From NCBI RefSeq assembly GCF_001279695.1, contig NZ_LGDD01000318.1, positions 1 to 51,452 of the forward strand: a stretch of 51,452 nucleotides of DNA, given 5' to 3'. Below, in pieces: positions 33,264 through 42,289 of the stretch (positions are counted from its first letter, which is position 1; each line of letters begins with the position of its first letter). The position numbers and the translations under genes were made by a program. This DNA is from Streptomyces sp. WM6378 (GTDB taxonomy: Bacteria; Actinomycetota; Actinomycetes; Streptomycetales; Streptomycetaceae). The notes beneath the pieces are model-generated. The model had not been told where the DNA came from. It saw only the letters and a program-made list of their open reading frames with translations, and ran no database searches.

Positions 33264-34415
33264 TCAGACCTGCTGCCAGGCCTCCAGGGCCAGGCCCGGC
33301 TCGTCCGTGCGCTGGCGGGTGATGCGCAGGCCGCCCTCCGGGGTGAACACGCCGAGGACGATCCGGCCGTCGGCGTCCAGCGTCAACGCCGGGGCACCCG
33401 CGCAGACTTCGCCGGTCGGGGTCCAGGTGACGCCGGCGTCCTCCTGCTCGGTCGGATAGGCCGCTATCGCGGGACGGCCGTCGCGGTCCCGCTGGGCGAG
33501 CACCGTGCAGTCGACGCCGTCGATCTCCTTGCGCAACAGCGCGACCGGGCCCGAACCCCGGCCGCCGAGCGACTCGGTGGGGCCGTCGCCGCGCCAGGCG
33601 CGCAGCTCGCCGGACTTGGCGTCGCGCAGGAAGAAGGTGACCCGGCCGCCCTCGCCGGTGACCAGGCCGGCGATGGTGCCGGTCTCCGGGTCGCCCGCCA
33701 GCTTCTCGATCTCCTCGAAGGAGGCGTCCGCGGCGGCCCGTTCGAAGCGCATGATGCCGGTGTTGGACGGGGCGTGGATGACCATGCGGCCGGCCTCGCC
33801 CGCCACGACCGATATCGACCGGTCGGCGCCGTTGCCGTTGAGGTCGGCCCAGCCCGCCCACTTGCCGGACGGCTCCTGGCCGCGCGCGGAGACCCCGCCG
33901 AAGGCGTTGCGCACCACGATCTGGGCGTTGCCCGCCGAGTCCACGCCCACCGAGGGGTGGCCCATCTTCAGGCCCTTCTCCCAGTCGCGGCGGGGGTAGG
34001 GGGAGCCGACCACGGCCCAGTTCTTGACCGGGCGGCCCGTCTGGTACTGGATGGCGTGGACGAGCTCGACCCAGGTGCCGCCGTCCTCCATGGGGGTGTG
34101 CCGCAGCGCCGTCAGGTGCACATAGCCGTCGGCGCCCTGCCCGACCGAGAGGTGCGACTGGAGGCCCTTGCCCGGTGCGACCAGCTCGGGGCCCGTCCAG
34201 GCGCCGCCCGGCGACGACTCCGTCCAGCGGGCCACGCCGCCCGCGGCGGGCGCGTACGCGGAGAGCCGACCGTCCTTGCCGAGGCGGAGCCAGCCGGTGA
34301 CGGTGGGGCGGCCGTCCTCGGTCGCCACGACCGGGGTGGCGCGGGTCGGTGCGGTGACGATGCCGCCGGACCTGGCGGGCTCCCCGCCCGATGTCTGTCG
34401 AGACCTCAGTGCCAT
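33264..34415 (-). CDS. Predicted cytoplasmic protein, beta-propeller-like repeats
   Basis: Function not recognised. The 383-residue product has no signal or membrane segment and is composed of repeated short beta-strand units with Gly/Trp/Asp turns (TVTGWLRLGKDGRLSAYAP, WTESSPGGAWTGPELV, MGHPSVGVDSAGNAQIVVRN, ALTLDADGRIVLGVF). The pattern resembles lectin or sialidase-type propeller blades, such as PLL-like folds, in which sugar-binding or scaffolding surfaces are built from repeated W-x-x-P/G blocks; this is a fold guess only. ATG 34415 has GGTGG about 12 nt upstream; the in-frame extension to 34562 was rejected for lack of coding bias. It is flanked by the fadAB terminator and a gene remnant. 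Confidence 0.6.
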   Translation of the reverse strand: MALRSRQTSGGEPARSGGIVTAPTRATPVVATEDGRPTVTGWLRLGKDGRLSAYAPAAGGVARWTESSPGGAWTGPELVAPGKGLQSHLSVGQGADGYVHLTALRHTPMEDGGTWVELVHAIQYQTGRPVKNWAVVGSPYPRRDWEKGLKMGHPSVGVDSAGNAQIVVRNAFGGVSARGQEPSGKWAGWADLNGNGADRSISVVAGEAGRMVIHAPSNTGIMRFERAAADASFEEIEKLAGDPETGTIAGLVTGEGGRVTFFLRDAKSGELRAWRGDGPTESLGGRGSGPVALLRKEIDGVDCTVLAQRDRDGRPAIAAYPTEQEDAGVTWTPTGEVCAGAPALTLDADGRIVLGVFTPEGGLRITRQRTDEPGLALEAWQQV

Positions 34416-34595
34416 GGTCCACGACCACCTTTCCCCACCGGATCCGCGCGACGCGTCCGGGTCCAGCAAACCAGCGACTTTCTGCCGACCATAACACTGG
34501 TATGGGCCCCCGTTTTCCCCCGGGATTTCCGTCCCGACGTGGGGCTTTTCGTCACTCGGCACAAGGGCGGCGGGCAGGGTTCCGCTCGTGGTCGT

Positions 34596-34611
34596 TCACC
34601 CGGTCGGGTGA
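34596..34611 (-). terminator. Small hairpin below the remnant gene
   Basis: TCACCCG (34596-34602) pairs with CGGGTGA (34605-34611), immediately past the stop at 34614 on the minus strand. It may be the remnant's original terminator. Confidence 0.35.
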
Positions 34612-34613
34612 GT

Positions 34614-34904
34614 TCAGTCGGCGCGTACGCAGAGGACGGCCCCGTCGACGACGGCGCTCCGCTCGTACTGGGAGGCGAGGAAGCGGCGCAGGGTGGGGAG
34701 GCGGTCCGGGGCGAAGGGCTTGCCCCGGGAGTCGCCCACGACGAGGGCCGCGGGCCGGTCGGCGAGCTCGGTGCGGAACACCGGCCAGGCGCCGTCGACC
34801 CCGTACTTCTCCCCCACCTGCGGGCCGCCCCGGCCGCCGCTGTAGTTGGTGAGCAGCCCCGCGGTCAGGTAGCGGCGAGGGCGGCGGCTCGGCCAGCATG
34901 CGCG
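34614..34904 (-). pseudogene. 3' remnant of a larger gene, possibly a membrane glycosyltransferase
   Basis: An open frame of 96 codons between an in-frame TGA (34905-34907) and the stop at 34614, with typical chromosomal codon bias but no start near its 5' end. The text YLTAGLLTNYSGGRGGPQVG, then AWPVFRTELADRPAALVVGD and a C-terminal LRRFLASQYERSAVVDGAVL, looks like the soluble C-terminal piece of GT39/GT-C type glycosyltransferases, in which a conserved 'P-A-A/Y-V-V-G-D' strand occurs. A GTG at 34817 could give a 67-residue peptide, but nothing supports it. I read it as a decayed gene end. Confidence 0.4.
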
Positions 34905-34913
34905 TCACTCTAT

Positions 34914-34954
34914 GCGGCCCCGTACGCCTGCTCACGAGGGGCATACGGGGCCGC
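34914..34954 (-). terminator. Terminator after the APC permease gene
   Basis: An 11-bp stem GCGGCCCCGTA (34914-34924) with 34944-34954 closes a 19-nt loop. It lies 45 nt past the permease stop. Confidence 0.8.
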
Positions 34955-34998
34955 GGCGGAATCGGGCTCCGTTTACTGGGAGTTGTGTGCGGCGCGGG

Positions 34999-36492
34999 CT
35001 ATTGGGAGTCGCGTCCGGCACGGGCCTCGACCCGGCTGTGACTGCGGCCGTAGCCGAAGTAGATGACGACGCCGATCACCATCCACACACCGAACCGGAT
35101 CCAGGTCTCGGCGGGCAGGTTGAGCATCAGCCACAGCGAGGCGGCCACCGCGCCCGCGGGCACCCAGGGCACCAGCGGAGTGCGGAAGGCGCGGGGCAGG
35201 TCGGGGCGGGTGTGGCGCAGGATGACGACGCCGATCGCGACGACGACGAAAGCGAACAGGGTGCCGATGTTGACCAGTTCGGCGAGCTCGCTGAGGCTGG
35301 TGAAGCCCGCGACGATCGCGATGATCACGCCGAGCAGGATGGTCGGCCGGTGCGGGGTGCGGAAGCGCGGGTGGACGTGGCAGAAGAACCGGGGGAGCAG
35401 CCCGTCCCGGCTCATCGCGAAGAACACCCGGGTCTGGCCGAGGAGCAGGATCATGCACACCGTGGTCAGACCCACGGCGGCGCCGAAGCTGATGACGCCG
35501 GCGAACCAGGGGTGGCCGGTGGCCTTGAAGGCGTCGGCGAGCGGCGCGTCCACCGAGAGGTCGGTGTAGTGCTGCATGCCGGTGACGACGATGGAGACGG
35601 CCACGTAGAGGATCGTGCAGATGAGCAGGGAGCCGAGGATCCCGCGCGGCATGTCCCGCTGCGGGTTCCTGGTCTCCTCGGCGGCGGTCGCCACGACGTC
35701 GAAGCCGATGAAGGCGAAGAAGACGACCGAGGCGGCGGTGAAGATGCCCATCACGCCGAAGTTGGTGGGGGCGTAGCCGGACATCAGCTCGATGAGCGGG
35801 GCCTTGAGGTTGCCGCCCGCGGTCTGCGGCTGCGCGGTGGGGATGAACGGCGAGTAGTTGCCGGATTTGATGAAGAACGCGCCCGCGACGATCACGATGA
35901 GGACGACGGTCACCTTGACGGCGACGACGACCGAGGTGACCCGGGCCGACAGCTTCATGCCGAGGACGAGGATGCCGGTGAGCACCAGGACGAGGGCGGC
36001 CGCCAGGATGTCGAAGCCGAAGCCGTGGGCGCCGTCGCGGCCGCTGAGCGACTCGGGCAGGTGCCAGCCCGCGTTGTCGAGCAGCGAGCGGACGTAGCCG
36101 GACCAGCCGACCGCCACCACCGCCGTCCCCAGGGCGAATTCGAGCACCAGGTCCCAGCCGATGATCCACGCGGGCAGCTCGCCGAGCGAGGCGTAGGAGA
36201 AGGTGTACGCGGATCCGGCCACCGGCACCGTCGAGGCGAACTCGGCGTAGCACAGGGCGGCCAGGGCGCAGACGACGCCCGCCACCACGAAGGCGAGGGA
36301 GACCGCGGGCCCGGCGTTCTCCTTGGCGACCTTGCCCGTGAGGACGAAGATGCCCGTGCCGATGATGACTCCGACCCCGAAAACGGTGAGGTCGAGAGCG
36401 GAGAGGGACTTTTTGAGTGCGTGTTCTGGCTCCTCCGTGTCCTGCATTGACTGCTCGATCGATTTGGTCCGGAACAGACCGGTACTGGCCAC
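34999..36492 (-). CDS. APC family amino acid permease
   Basis: Imports a cationic or other amino acid across the cytoplasmic membrane. The 497-residue protein has about 12-13 transmembrane helices with the APC motifs VGVIIGTGIFVLTG in TM1 (unwound GTG-type substrate site), AFIGFDVVATAAEETRNPQRD in TM6 and the following cytoplasmic loop, and GQTRVFFAMSRDGLLP between TM8 and TM9. These match the CAT/YfnA-like subgroup. GTG 36492 has GGAGGTG 6 nt upstream. It is downstream of dxs on the same strand but separated by a strong terminator. Confidence 0.9.
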   Translation of the reverse strand: MASTGLFRTKSIEQSMQDTEEPEHALKKSLSALDLTVFGVGVIIGTGIFVLTGKVAKENAGPAVSLAFVVAGVVCALAALCYAEFASTVPVAGSAYTFSYASLGELPAWIIGWDLVLEFALGTAVVAVGWSGYVRSLLDNAGWHLPESLSGRDGAHGFGFDILAAALVLVLTGILVLGMKLSARVTSVVVAVKVTVVLIVIVAGAFFIKSGNYSPFIPTAQPQTAGGNLKAPLIELMSGYAPTNFGVMGIFTAASVVFFAFIGFDVVATAAEETRNPQRDMPRGILGSLLICTILYVAVSIVVTGMQHYTDLSVDAPLADAFKATGHPWFAGVISFGAAVGLTTVCMILLLGQTRVFFAMSRDGLLPRFFCHVHPRFRTPHRPTILLGVIIAIVAGFTSLSELAELVNIGTLFAFVVVAIGVVILRHTRPDLPRAFRTPLVPWVPAGAVAASLWLMLNLPAETWIRFGVWMVIGVVIYFGYGRSHSRVEARAGRDSQ

Positions 36493-36577
36493 CCGTGCAC
36501 CTCCGCTAGCTCAACGTCCTCGCCATGATCGGGAGGAGTGGCGGTACGGGTACCGGGCTGAGCGCTTTATTCACGCG

Positions 36578-36624
36578 AACGGGCCGGACCGATCACCCGT
36601 ACAGGGAGATCGGTCCGGCCCGTT
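36578..36624 (-). terminator. dxs terminator
   Basis: A 16-bp perfect stem (AACGGGCCGGACCGAT, 36578-36593, with 36609-36624) has a 15-nt loop that can pair further (CCC with GGG). It is 18 nt past the dxs stop. Confidence 0.93.
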
Positions 36625-36642
36625 GACCGAACGGTCACATCA

Positions 36643-38568
36643 TCAGTCGCGGGCGGGCTCCACGGCGGCCCGGCTCTCCTCGAACCGGCCGTCCAGCTTC
36701 GAGACGAGACCGGTGACCTGACGTGCGATGTCCGGCGCGGTCAGGCCGATCTCCGCCATGACCTCGCCGCGCGAGGCGTGGTCGAGGAAGCGCGGCGGAA
36801 TGCCGAAGTCGCGCAGCGGGACATCGACGCCCGCGTCGCGCAGCGCCTGGCTGATCGCCGAACCGACGCCGCCCACGCGGCTGTTGTCCTCGACAGTGAC
36901 GACGACGCGGTGCTGCTCGGCGAGCGGCGCCATGGCCTCGTCGACCGGCTTGACCCAGCGCGGGTCGACCACGGTCGTCGAGATGCCCTGGGCGTCGAGC
37001 AGGTCGGCGATCTCCAGGCACATCGGCGCGAGCGCGCCGACGGAGACCAGGAGCACGTCCGGGCGCACGGTCTCCGAGGAGGGCCGGCGCAGCACGTCCA
37101 TGCCGCCGATGCGGCCGACGGCCTTGACGGCGGGGCCGACCGCGCCCTTGGAGAAGCGCACGACGGTCGGGGCGTCCTCGACCTCGACGGCCTCGCGCAG
37201 CTGGGCCCGTACCTGGTCGGCGTCGCGCGGGGCCGCGATCCTGAGGCCGGGCACGACCTGGAGGATCGACATGTCCCACATGCCGTTGTGCGAGGCGCCG
37301 TCGGTGCCGGTGACACCGGCCCGGTCGAGCACGAAGGTCACGCCGCACTTGTGCAGGGCGACGTCCATGAGGACCTGGTCGAAGGCCCGGTTGAGGAACG
37401 TGGCGTACACCGCGAAGACCGGGTGCACACCGCCGGTGGCCAGGCCCGCGGCCGAGACCGCGGCGTGCTGCTCGGCGATGCCGACGTCGTAGACCCGCTC
37501 GGGGAAGGCCTTGGCGAACTTGTCGAGGCCGACCGGCTGGAGCATGGCCGCGGTGATCGCGACGATGTCCTCGCGCTCCTTGCCGAGCTTGACCATCTCC
37601 TCGCCGAACACGGAGGTCCAGTCGAGGCCGGAGGTCGACACGGGCAGGCCGGTGTCCGGGTGGATCTTGCCGACGGCGTGGAAGCGGTCGGCTTCGTCCG
37701 CGAGCGCCGGCTGGTAGCCGCGGCCCTTCTCCGTGAGGCAGTGCACGATGACCGGGCCGCCGAAGCGCTTGGCGCGCTGCAGGGCCGACTCCAGGGCGTC
37801 GATGTCGTGGCCGTCGATGGGGCCGACGTACTTGAGGCCGAGGTCCTCGAACATGCCCTGCGGGGCGATGAAGTCCTTGAGGCCCTTCTTCGCGCCGTGC
37901 AGGGTCTCGTACAGCGGCTTGCCGACGACCGGGGTGCGCTCCAGGAGGTCCTTGCCCTTGGCCAGGAAGCGCTCGTAGCCGTCGGTGGTGCGCAGGGTGG
38001 CCAGATGGTTGGCGAGGCCGCCGATGGTCGGCGCGTACGAGCGCTCGTTGTCGTTCACCACGATCACCAGGGGGCGGTCCTTGGCGGCGGCGATGTTGTT
38101 CAGCGCCTCCCAGGCCATGCCGCCGGTGAGGGCGCCGTCGCCGATGACGGCCACCACGTGGTCGTCCTTCTTGAGCACCTCGTTCGCCTTGGCGAGGCCG
38201 TCGGCCCAGCCGAGGACCGTGGAGGCGTGGCTGTTCTCGATGAAGTCGTGCTCCGACTCGGCGCGCGCCGGGTAGCCGGAGAGGCCGCCCTTCATCTTCA
38301 GCTTCGAGAAGTCCTGCCGCCCCGTGAGCAGCTTGTGGACGTAACTCTGGTGTCCGGTGTCCCAGAGGACCTTGTCCCTGGGGGATTCGAAAACGCGGTG
38401 CAGTGCGATGGTCAGTTCCACCACACCGAGGTTCGGACCGAGGTGTCCGCCGGTCTTGGAGACCGCGTCCACCAGGAAGGTCCGGATCTCCGCCGCCAGC
38501 TGGTCGAGCTGCTCCGGGCTGAGCCGGTCAAGATCGCGCGGTCCCCTGATACGGGTAAGCAGCGGCAC
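36643..38568 (-). CDS. dxs: 1-deoxy-D-xylulose-5-phosphate synthase
   Basis: Condenses pyruvate and glyceraldehyde 3-phosphate with thiamine diphosphate, the entry step of the MEP isoprenoid pathway. The 641-residue protein has the TPP motif starting [16 protein letters not shown] (143-158), the conserved [16 protein letters not shown] at the N-terminus, [16 protein letters not shown] in the pyrimidine domain, and the C-terminal transketolase domain ([18 protein letters not shown]). GTG 38568 was chosen over the upstream ATG because AAGGAGG lies 5 nt before it. Confidence 0.97.
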   Translation of the reverse strand: MPLLTRIRGPRDLDRLSPEQLDQLAAEIRTFLVDAVSKTGGHLGPNLGVVELTIALHRVFESPRDKVLWDTGHQSYVHKLLTGRQDFSKLKMKGGLSGYPARAESEHDFIENSHASTVLGWADGLAKANEVLKKDDHVVAVIGDGALTGGMAWEALNNIAAAKDRPLVIVVNDNERSYAPTIGGLANHLATLRTTDGYERFLAKGKDLLERTPVVGKPLYETLHGAKKGLKDFIAPQGMFEDLGLKYVGPIDGHDIDALESALQRAKRFGGPVIVHCLTEKGRGYQPALADEADRFHAVGKIHPDTGLPVSTSGLDWTSVFGEEMVKLGKEREDIVAITAAMLQPVGLDKFAKAFPERVYDVGIAEQHAAVSAAGLATGGVHPVFAVYATFLNRAFDQVLMDVALHKCGVTFVLDRAGVTGTDGASHNGMWDMSILQVVPGLRIAAPRDADQVRAQLREAVEVEDAPTVVRFSKGAVGPAVKAVGRIGGMDVLRRPSSETVRPDVLLVSVGALAPMCLEIADLLDAQGISTTVVDPRWVKPVDEAMAPLAEQHRVVVTVEDNSRVGGVGSAISQALRDAGVDVPLRDFGIPPRFLDHASRGEVMAEIGLTAPDIARQVTGLVSKLDGRFEESRAAVEPARD

Positions 38569-38613
38569 CCGTGCCTCCTTGCATCCGTGCTGGTCGAGCA
38601 TGCCGATCCGTTG

Positions 38614-38619
38614 AGTCTA
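38614..38619 (-). promoter_or_regulatory. Candidate -10 box of dxs
   Basis: TAGACT on the minus strand (38619-38614) is 45 nt before the dxs GTG, a normal leader length. No -35 is clear. Confidence 0.45.
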
Positions 38620-38697
38620 ATGTTCCGCCCGCGACCGTAGTCGCGGGGCGGTGCGTTCCGCGTCACCCGGGTGGCTGACGGCCGCTGCCGCGCGCAG

Positions 38698-38730
38698 ACG
38701 TGCCCGGCACCTCAGGGGTACCGGGCACGT
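38698..38730 (-). terminator. Terminator of the xylFGH-type operon
   Basis: A 10-bp stem (ACGTGCCCGG, 38698-38707, with 38721-38730), continued by three more pairs after a mismatch, lies 16 nt past the xylH stop. Confidence 0.8.
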
Positions 38731-38745
38731 CGGCAAGCGGGCAGG

Positions 38746-40050
38746 TCAGGCGCGGCCCGCGGACTTCTGGGTCTTGCGGGTGACGGCGTCGATGATCACG
38801 GTGATCAGGAGCACACCGCCGGTGATCATCTGCTGGATCGCCGCGGCGACGCCTTCGAGGGCGAGGCCGTACTGGATCGACGTGATCACCAGCACGCCGA
38901 GGAGCGCGTTCCAGGTGCGGCCGCGGCCGCCGAAGAGGCTGGTGCCGCCGATGACGGCCGCCGCGATGGCGTTCATCAGGAGGTCGCCGCTGCCGGCGCC
39001 CTGGTTGGCCGCGCTGATCTTGGAGGCGATGAAGAGACCGCCGACCGCGGCGAAGGTGCCGGAGATCGCGTAGACCGAGGTGCGGACCATCACGATGTTG
39101 ATGCCCGCCCGGCGCGAGGCCTCGACGCTGCCGCCGAGCGCGAAGATCTTGCGGCCGTACGAGGTGCGGCGGAGCACGAAGTCCGTGAGGATCAGCACCG
39201 CGAGGAAGATCACCACGGCCAGCGGCAGGCCCTTGCTCTGGTTGAACATGTACGCGGCCGCGAACGCCACCACGGCGAGCAGCGCCGTACGCAGCACGAT
39301 CTCGCCGAGCGGGCGGGACGGGATGCCCGCGGCCTCCCGGCGGCGGCTGTCGGAGAAGGCCGACAGGAAGAACGCGGCGACGGCGACCGCAGCCGCGCCG
39401 TAGGCCACCGCGATGTCGCTGAAGAAGTAGTTGGACAGGTTGTAGAAGACGCCCGAGTCGTTGGTGTTGATCGTGCCGTTCTCGCCGAGGATCTTCAGCA
39501 TGAAGCCGTTCCAGAACAGCAGACCGGCCAGCGTGACGGCGAAGGCGGGAACACCGATCTTCGCGAAGATGTAGCCGTGGATGGTGCCCGCGACCGCACC
39601 CGTGAGGATCGCCAGGACCAGGGCCAGCCACTCGGACATGCCGTGGGTGATGTTGAGCACCGCGAAAGAGGCGCCCGCCACACCGCTGACCGAGCCCACC
39701 GACAGGTCGATCTCGCCGAGCAGCAGCACGAAGACGATGCCCACCGCGATCATGCCCGTGCCGACCATGGCGACGGAGATGTCCGAGAGGTTGCCGGCGG
39801 AGAGGAACCTTGAGTTCAGGCTCTGGAAGACGATGCAGATGATGACCAGGCCGACGATGACGGGCAGCGCGCCCAGGTCACCGGCCCGCACCTTGCGCTT
39901 GAACTCGCCGAGGTAGCCGGCGAAGCCCTGCTCGCGCACGAGGAGGCGGGGGTCGACGGCGGTGGACGCCGCGTCCGCCGCGGGCGGCGCGTCCACGGGA
40001 GCCGCGTGCGGCTTGCCGAGGTCGGTCGGGGAGGTCTTGTCGGTGTTCAC
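38746..40050 (-). CDS. xylH: Sugar ABC transporter permease, XylH type
   Basis: Membrane channel subunit of a ribose/xylose-class importer. The 434-residue protein has a Pro/Ala-rich cytoplasmic N-terminus of about 60 residues and about ten transmembrane helices, with the class-specific GEIDLSVGSVSGVAGA segment and the cytoplasmic-loop stretch ALGGSVEASRRAGINIVMVR. Its ATG overlaps the ATPase stop as ATGA, so translation is coupled. Family and gene order suggest xylose or a related pentose; a broader sugar range cannot be excluded. Confidence 0.88.
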   Translation of the reverse strand: MNTDKTSPTDLGKPHAAPVDAPPAADAASTAVDPRLLVREQGFAGYLGEFKRKVRAGDLGALPVIVGLVIICIVFQSLNSRFLSAGNLSDISVAMVGTGMIAVGIVFVLLLGEIDLSVGSVSGVAGASFAVLNITHGMSEWLALVLAILTGAVAGTIHGYIFAKIGVPAFAVTLAGLLFWNGFMLKILGENGTINTNDSGVFYNLSNYFFSDIAVAYGAAAVAVAAFFLSAFSDSRRREAAGIPSRPLGEIVLRTALLAVVAFAAAYMFNQSKGLPLAVVIFLAVLILTDFVLRRTSYGRKIFALGGSVEASRRAGINIVMVRTSVYAISGTFAAVGGLFIASKISAANQGAGSGDLLMNAIAAAVIGGTSLFGGRGRTWNALLGVLVITSIQYGLALEGVAAAIQQMITGGVLLITVIIDAVTRKTQKSAGRA

Positions 40051-40826
40051 TTCTGAGCCTCCGCGTTGCGCGCCGCACGGCGGGTCACGGCGTTGTCCGT
40101 GGCCCCGGTGATGGCGGAGATGATCTCTTCCTGCGAGGTGCTCTTCACGTCGAAGACACCGTTGTTCCGGCCGAGCCGGAGCACCGCGACCTTGTCGGCG
40201 ACGGCCTTCACATCGGCCATGTTGTGGCTGATGAGGACGACCGCGTGGCCTCGCTCGCGCAGCCGCTCCACCAGGTCCAGGACCTGGGCGGTCTGCTCGA
40301 CGCCGAGCGCCGCGGTCGGCTCGTCGAGGATGACGAGCTTGGGCTCGCCGAGCATCGAGCGGGCGATGGCCACGGTCTGGCGCTGGCCGCCGGAGAGCGA
40401 GGCGATCGGGATGCGCACGCTCGGGATGCGGATCGACAGCGTGGTGAGCAGCTCGCGCGATCGGCGCTCCATCTCGACCTCGTCGAGGACGCCGCGCTTC
40501 TTCAGCTCACGTCCGAGGTAGAGGTTGCCGACGACGTCGATGTTGTCGCACAGCGCGAGGTCCTGGTAGACGGTCGCGATGCCGAGGGTCTGGGCGTCGT
40601 GCGGCTTGGCGATCTGGACGGCCTTGCCCTCCCACTCGATGACGCCGTCATCGATGGGGTGCACGCCGGCGATCGTCTTGACCAGCGTGGACTTTCCGGC
40701 GCCGTTGTCGCCCACCAGGGCGACCACTTCACCGGCGTGGACCTCAAGCTCTACGTCGGTGAGCGCCTGAACGGCACCGAACCGCTTGGAGACCCCGCGC
40801 AACGCCAACACGGGCGTAGCGGACAC
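40047..40826 (-). CDS. xylG: Sugar ABC transporter ATPase, single-domain XylG type
   Basis: Energises the permease. It has Walker A GDNGAGKST, Q-loop TVYQDLALCDN, signature LSGGQRQ, Walker B LVILDEPTAALG and switch LISHNM. At 259 residues it has one ATPase domain, whereas E. coli XylG/RbsA have two in about 500 residues, so it must dimerise. The start was set at GTG 40826 because AAGGAG lies 9 nt upstream; the ATG at 40835 directly abuts that Shine-Dalgarno and is unlikely. The gene is separated from xylF by 229 nt containing two hairpins. Confidence 0.88.
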   Translation of the reverse strand: MSATPVLALRGVSKRFGAVQALTDVELEVHAGEVVALVGDNGAGKSTLVKTIAGVHPIDDGVIEWEGKAVQIAKPHDAQTLGIATVYQDLALCDNIDVVGNLYLGRELKKRGVLDEVEMERRSRELLTTLSIRIPSVRIPIASLSGGQRQTVAIARSMLGEPKLVILDEPTAALGVEQTAQVLDLVERLRERGHAVVLISHNMADVKAVADKVAVLRLGRNNGVFDVKSTSQEEIISAITGATDNAVTRRAARNAEAQK

Positions 40827-40863
40827 GTGAACCATCTCCTTCGCCGCCTGACCGGCGGGGATG

Positions 40864-40889
40864 CCGCGCCCGAAGGGGTGGGGGCGCGG
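40864..40889 (-). terminator. Second intercistronic hairpin between xylF and xylG
   Basis: CCGCGCCC (40864-40871) pairs with GGGCGCGG (40882-40889) around a 10-nt loop, 38 nt before the xylG start. Confidence 0.4.
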
Positions 40890-41019
40890 AGGTCGAGCAG
40901 AAGAGAACAGAGAGAACCGAAGGGAACTCGAAGAAGGGGAAACGTTCCGTCCGGCGCCCGCGCCGCAACGGGGCTGAAAAGGCGGGCGCGGGGGCGCCGG
41001 AGGAGCTTTCGGAGTACTC

Positions 41020-41044
41020 AAGTCCCTTGTACGGAAAGGGACTT
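41020..41044 (-). terminator. Intercistronic hairpin directly after xylF
   Basis: AAGTCCCTT (41020-41028) pairs with AAGGGACTT (41036-41044) around a 7-nt loop, 11 nt past the xylF stop. It may stabilise the xylF message or partly terminate it, giving more binding protein than transporter. Confidence 0.6.
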
Positions 41045-41055
41045 GGCGGGGGGAC

Positions 41056-42168
41056 CTACTTGAGGCCGAGCGCGTCGCAGGCGGCCTTGTAGTTGGCCGT
41101 GCAGATGTCGGCGATCGTGTAGATCTTGTCCTTGATGACGGTGTCCTTGATGTTGTCCTTGGTCAGCGAGACGACCGGGACGATCGTGGACGGGACGGCC
41201 TTGGTGGTCGGCGAGTCGACCTTCTTGGCGTCCAGCGAGCCGAGGTCCTGGCCCTTGGCGAGCTTGACCGCCATCTCGGCGGCGATGGCGTCCTCCTGCG
41301 GGTAGGACTTGTAGACGCTCATGTACTGCTCGCCCGTGATGATCCGCTGCACACCCGCGAGCTCGGCGTCCTGGCCGGTGACCGGCGGGAGCTTGGCGAG
41401 GCCGGCCGCCTTGAGGGCGGTGATGATGCCGCCCGCCATGCCGTCGTTGGCGGAGTAGACGCCGATGACCTTGTCCTTGCCGAGGGCGGAGAGCGCGGCC
41501 TCCATGTTGGAGTTGGCGTTCTCGGGCTTCCACTCCTTGGTGTCGTACTCCTTCCCGATGTTCACCTTGCCGTCGAGCTCGGCGTGGGCGCCCTTCTTGA
41601 AGAGCGCGGCGTTCGGGTCGGTTACGGCGCCGTTCATCATGACGATGTCGCCGGACTTGGCCTTGTCGCCCAGGGCCTGGAGGAGGGCCTTGCCCTGCAC
41701 GTGGCCGACTTCCTCGTTGTCGAAGGACACGTAGGAGTCGATCGGCCCCTGGGCGAGGCGGTCGAAGGCGACGACCGGGATGCCGGCGTCCTTGGCCTTC
41801 TTGACCGAGCCCGCGATGGCCTTGGCGTCGACCGCGTCCACGATGAGCGCGTCCACCTTGTTGGTGATCATCGTGTCGGCCTGCTGGTTCTGGGTCGTCG
41901 CGTCCTGCTTGGCGTTCGCGTAGACGATCTGGCCCTTGCCGTTGGTCAGCTCCTTGACCTTGGCCTCGATCAGCGGCTTGTCGAACTTCTCGTAGCGCGC
42001 GGTCTGGTTCTCGGGGAGCAGCAGGCCGATCTTGAGGTCGTCGCCCTTCTTGGCGCTGCCGGACGACTTGGTGCCGCCGGACTCCTTCGCACTGCCACAG
42101 GCGGCGAGCGAGACGGCCATCGCGGTGGCGGCAACGGCTACAGCGGCACGACGCATGTTCGTGTTCAC
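41056..42168 (-). CDS. xylF: Sugar-binding lipoprotein, XylF type
   Basis: Solute receptor of the importer, anchored outside the membrane. The 370-residue precursor has a lipoprotein signal with lipobox LAAC (Cys24), then a periplasmic-binding type I fold: KIGLLLPENQTARYEKFDKP at the mature N-terminus, VDALIVDAVDAKAIAGSV, IPVVAFDRLAQGPIDSYVSF and GVYSANDGMAGGIITALKAA. These match the xylose-binding subgroup. GTG 42168 has GGGAGG 8 nt upstream. The gene leads its own operon and is preceded by a palindromic operator. Confidence 0.9.
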   Translation of the reverse strand: MNTNMRRAAVAVAATAMAVSLAACGSAKESGGTKSSGSAKKGDDLKIGLLLPENQTARYEKFDKPLIEAKVKELTNGKGQIVYANAKQDATTQNQQADTMITNKVDALIVDAVDAKAIAGSVKKAKDAGIPVVAFDRLAQGPIDSYVSFDNEEVGHVQGKALLQALGDKAKSGDIVMMNGAVTDPNAALFKKGAHAELDGKVNIGKEYDTKEWKPENANSNMEAALSALGKDKVIGVYSANDGMAGGIITALKAAGLAKLPPVTGQDAELAGVQRIITGEQYMSVYKSYPQEDAIAAEMAVKLAKGQDLGSLDAKKVDSPTTKAVPSTIVPVVSLTKDNIKDTVIKDKIYTIADICTANYKAACDALGLK

Positions 42169-42241
42169 TTCAGAAACCTCCCTGACGAGGCCGCGACGTT
42201 GCGGCCGAGGTGGCTGGAAGTCAACTCGGCGTTAAGCCCAC

Positions 42242-42247
42242 CGTCAA
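42242..42247 (-). promoter_or_regulatory. Candidate -35 box of the xylF promoter
   Basis: TTGACG on the minus strand lies inside the right arm of the operator. The best -10 near the expected spacing is TTGACT, which is poor, so only the -35 is proposed. Confidence 0.35.
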
Positions 42248-42263
42248 GGAGTAAATCCTTAAC
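42243..42263. promoter_or_regulatory. Operator upstream of xylF
   Basis: GTCAAGGA and TCCTTAAC, separated by GTAAA, form a 21-bp inverted repeat matching at 7 of 8 paired positions. It lies between the ROK regulator gene and xylF and overlaps the proposed -35. It is a candidate site for the ROK regulator encoded next door; ROK sites of this AT-containing inverted form are common. Confidence 0.55.
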
Positions 42264-42289
42264 GAGATGACAACGGTGCCATCCGTTAT

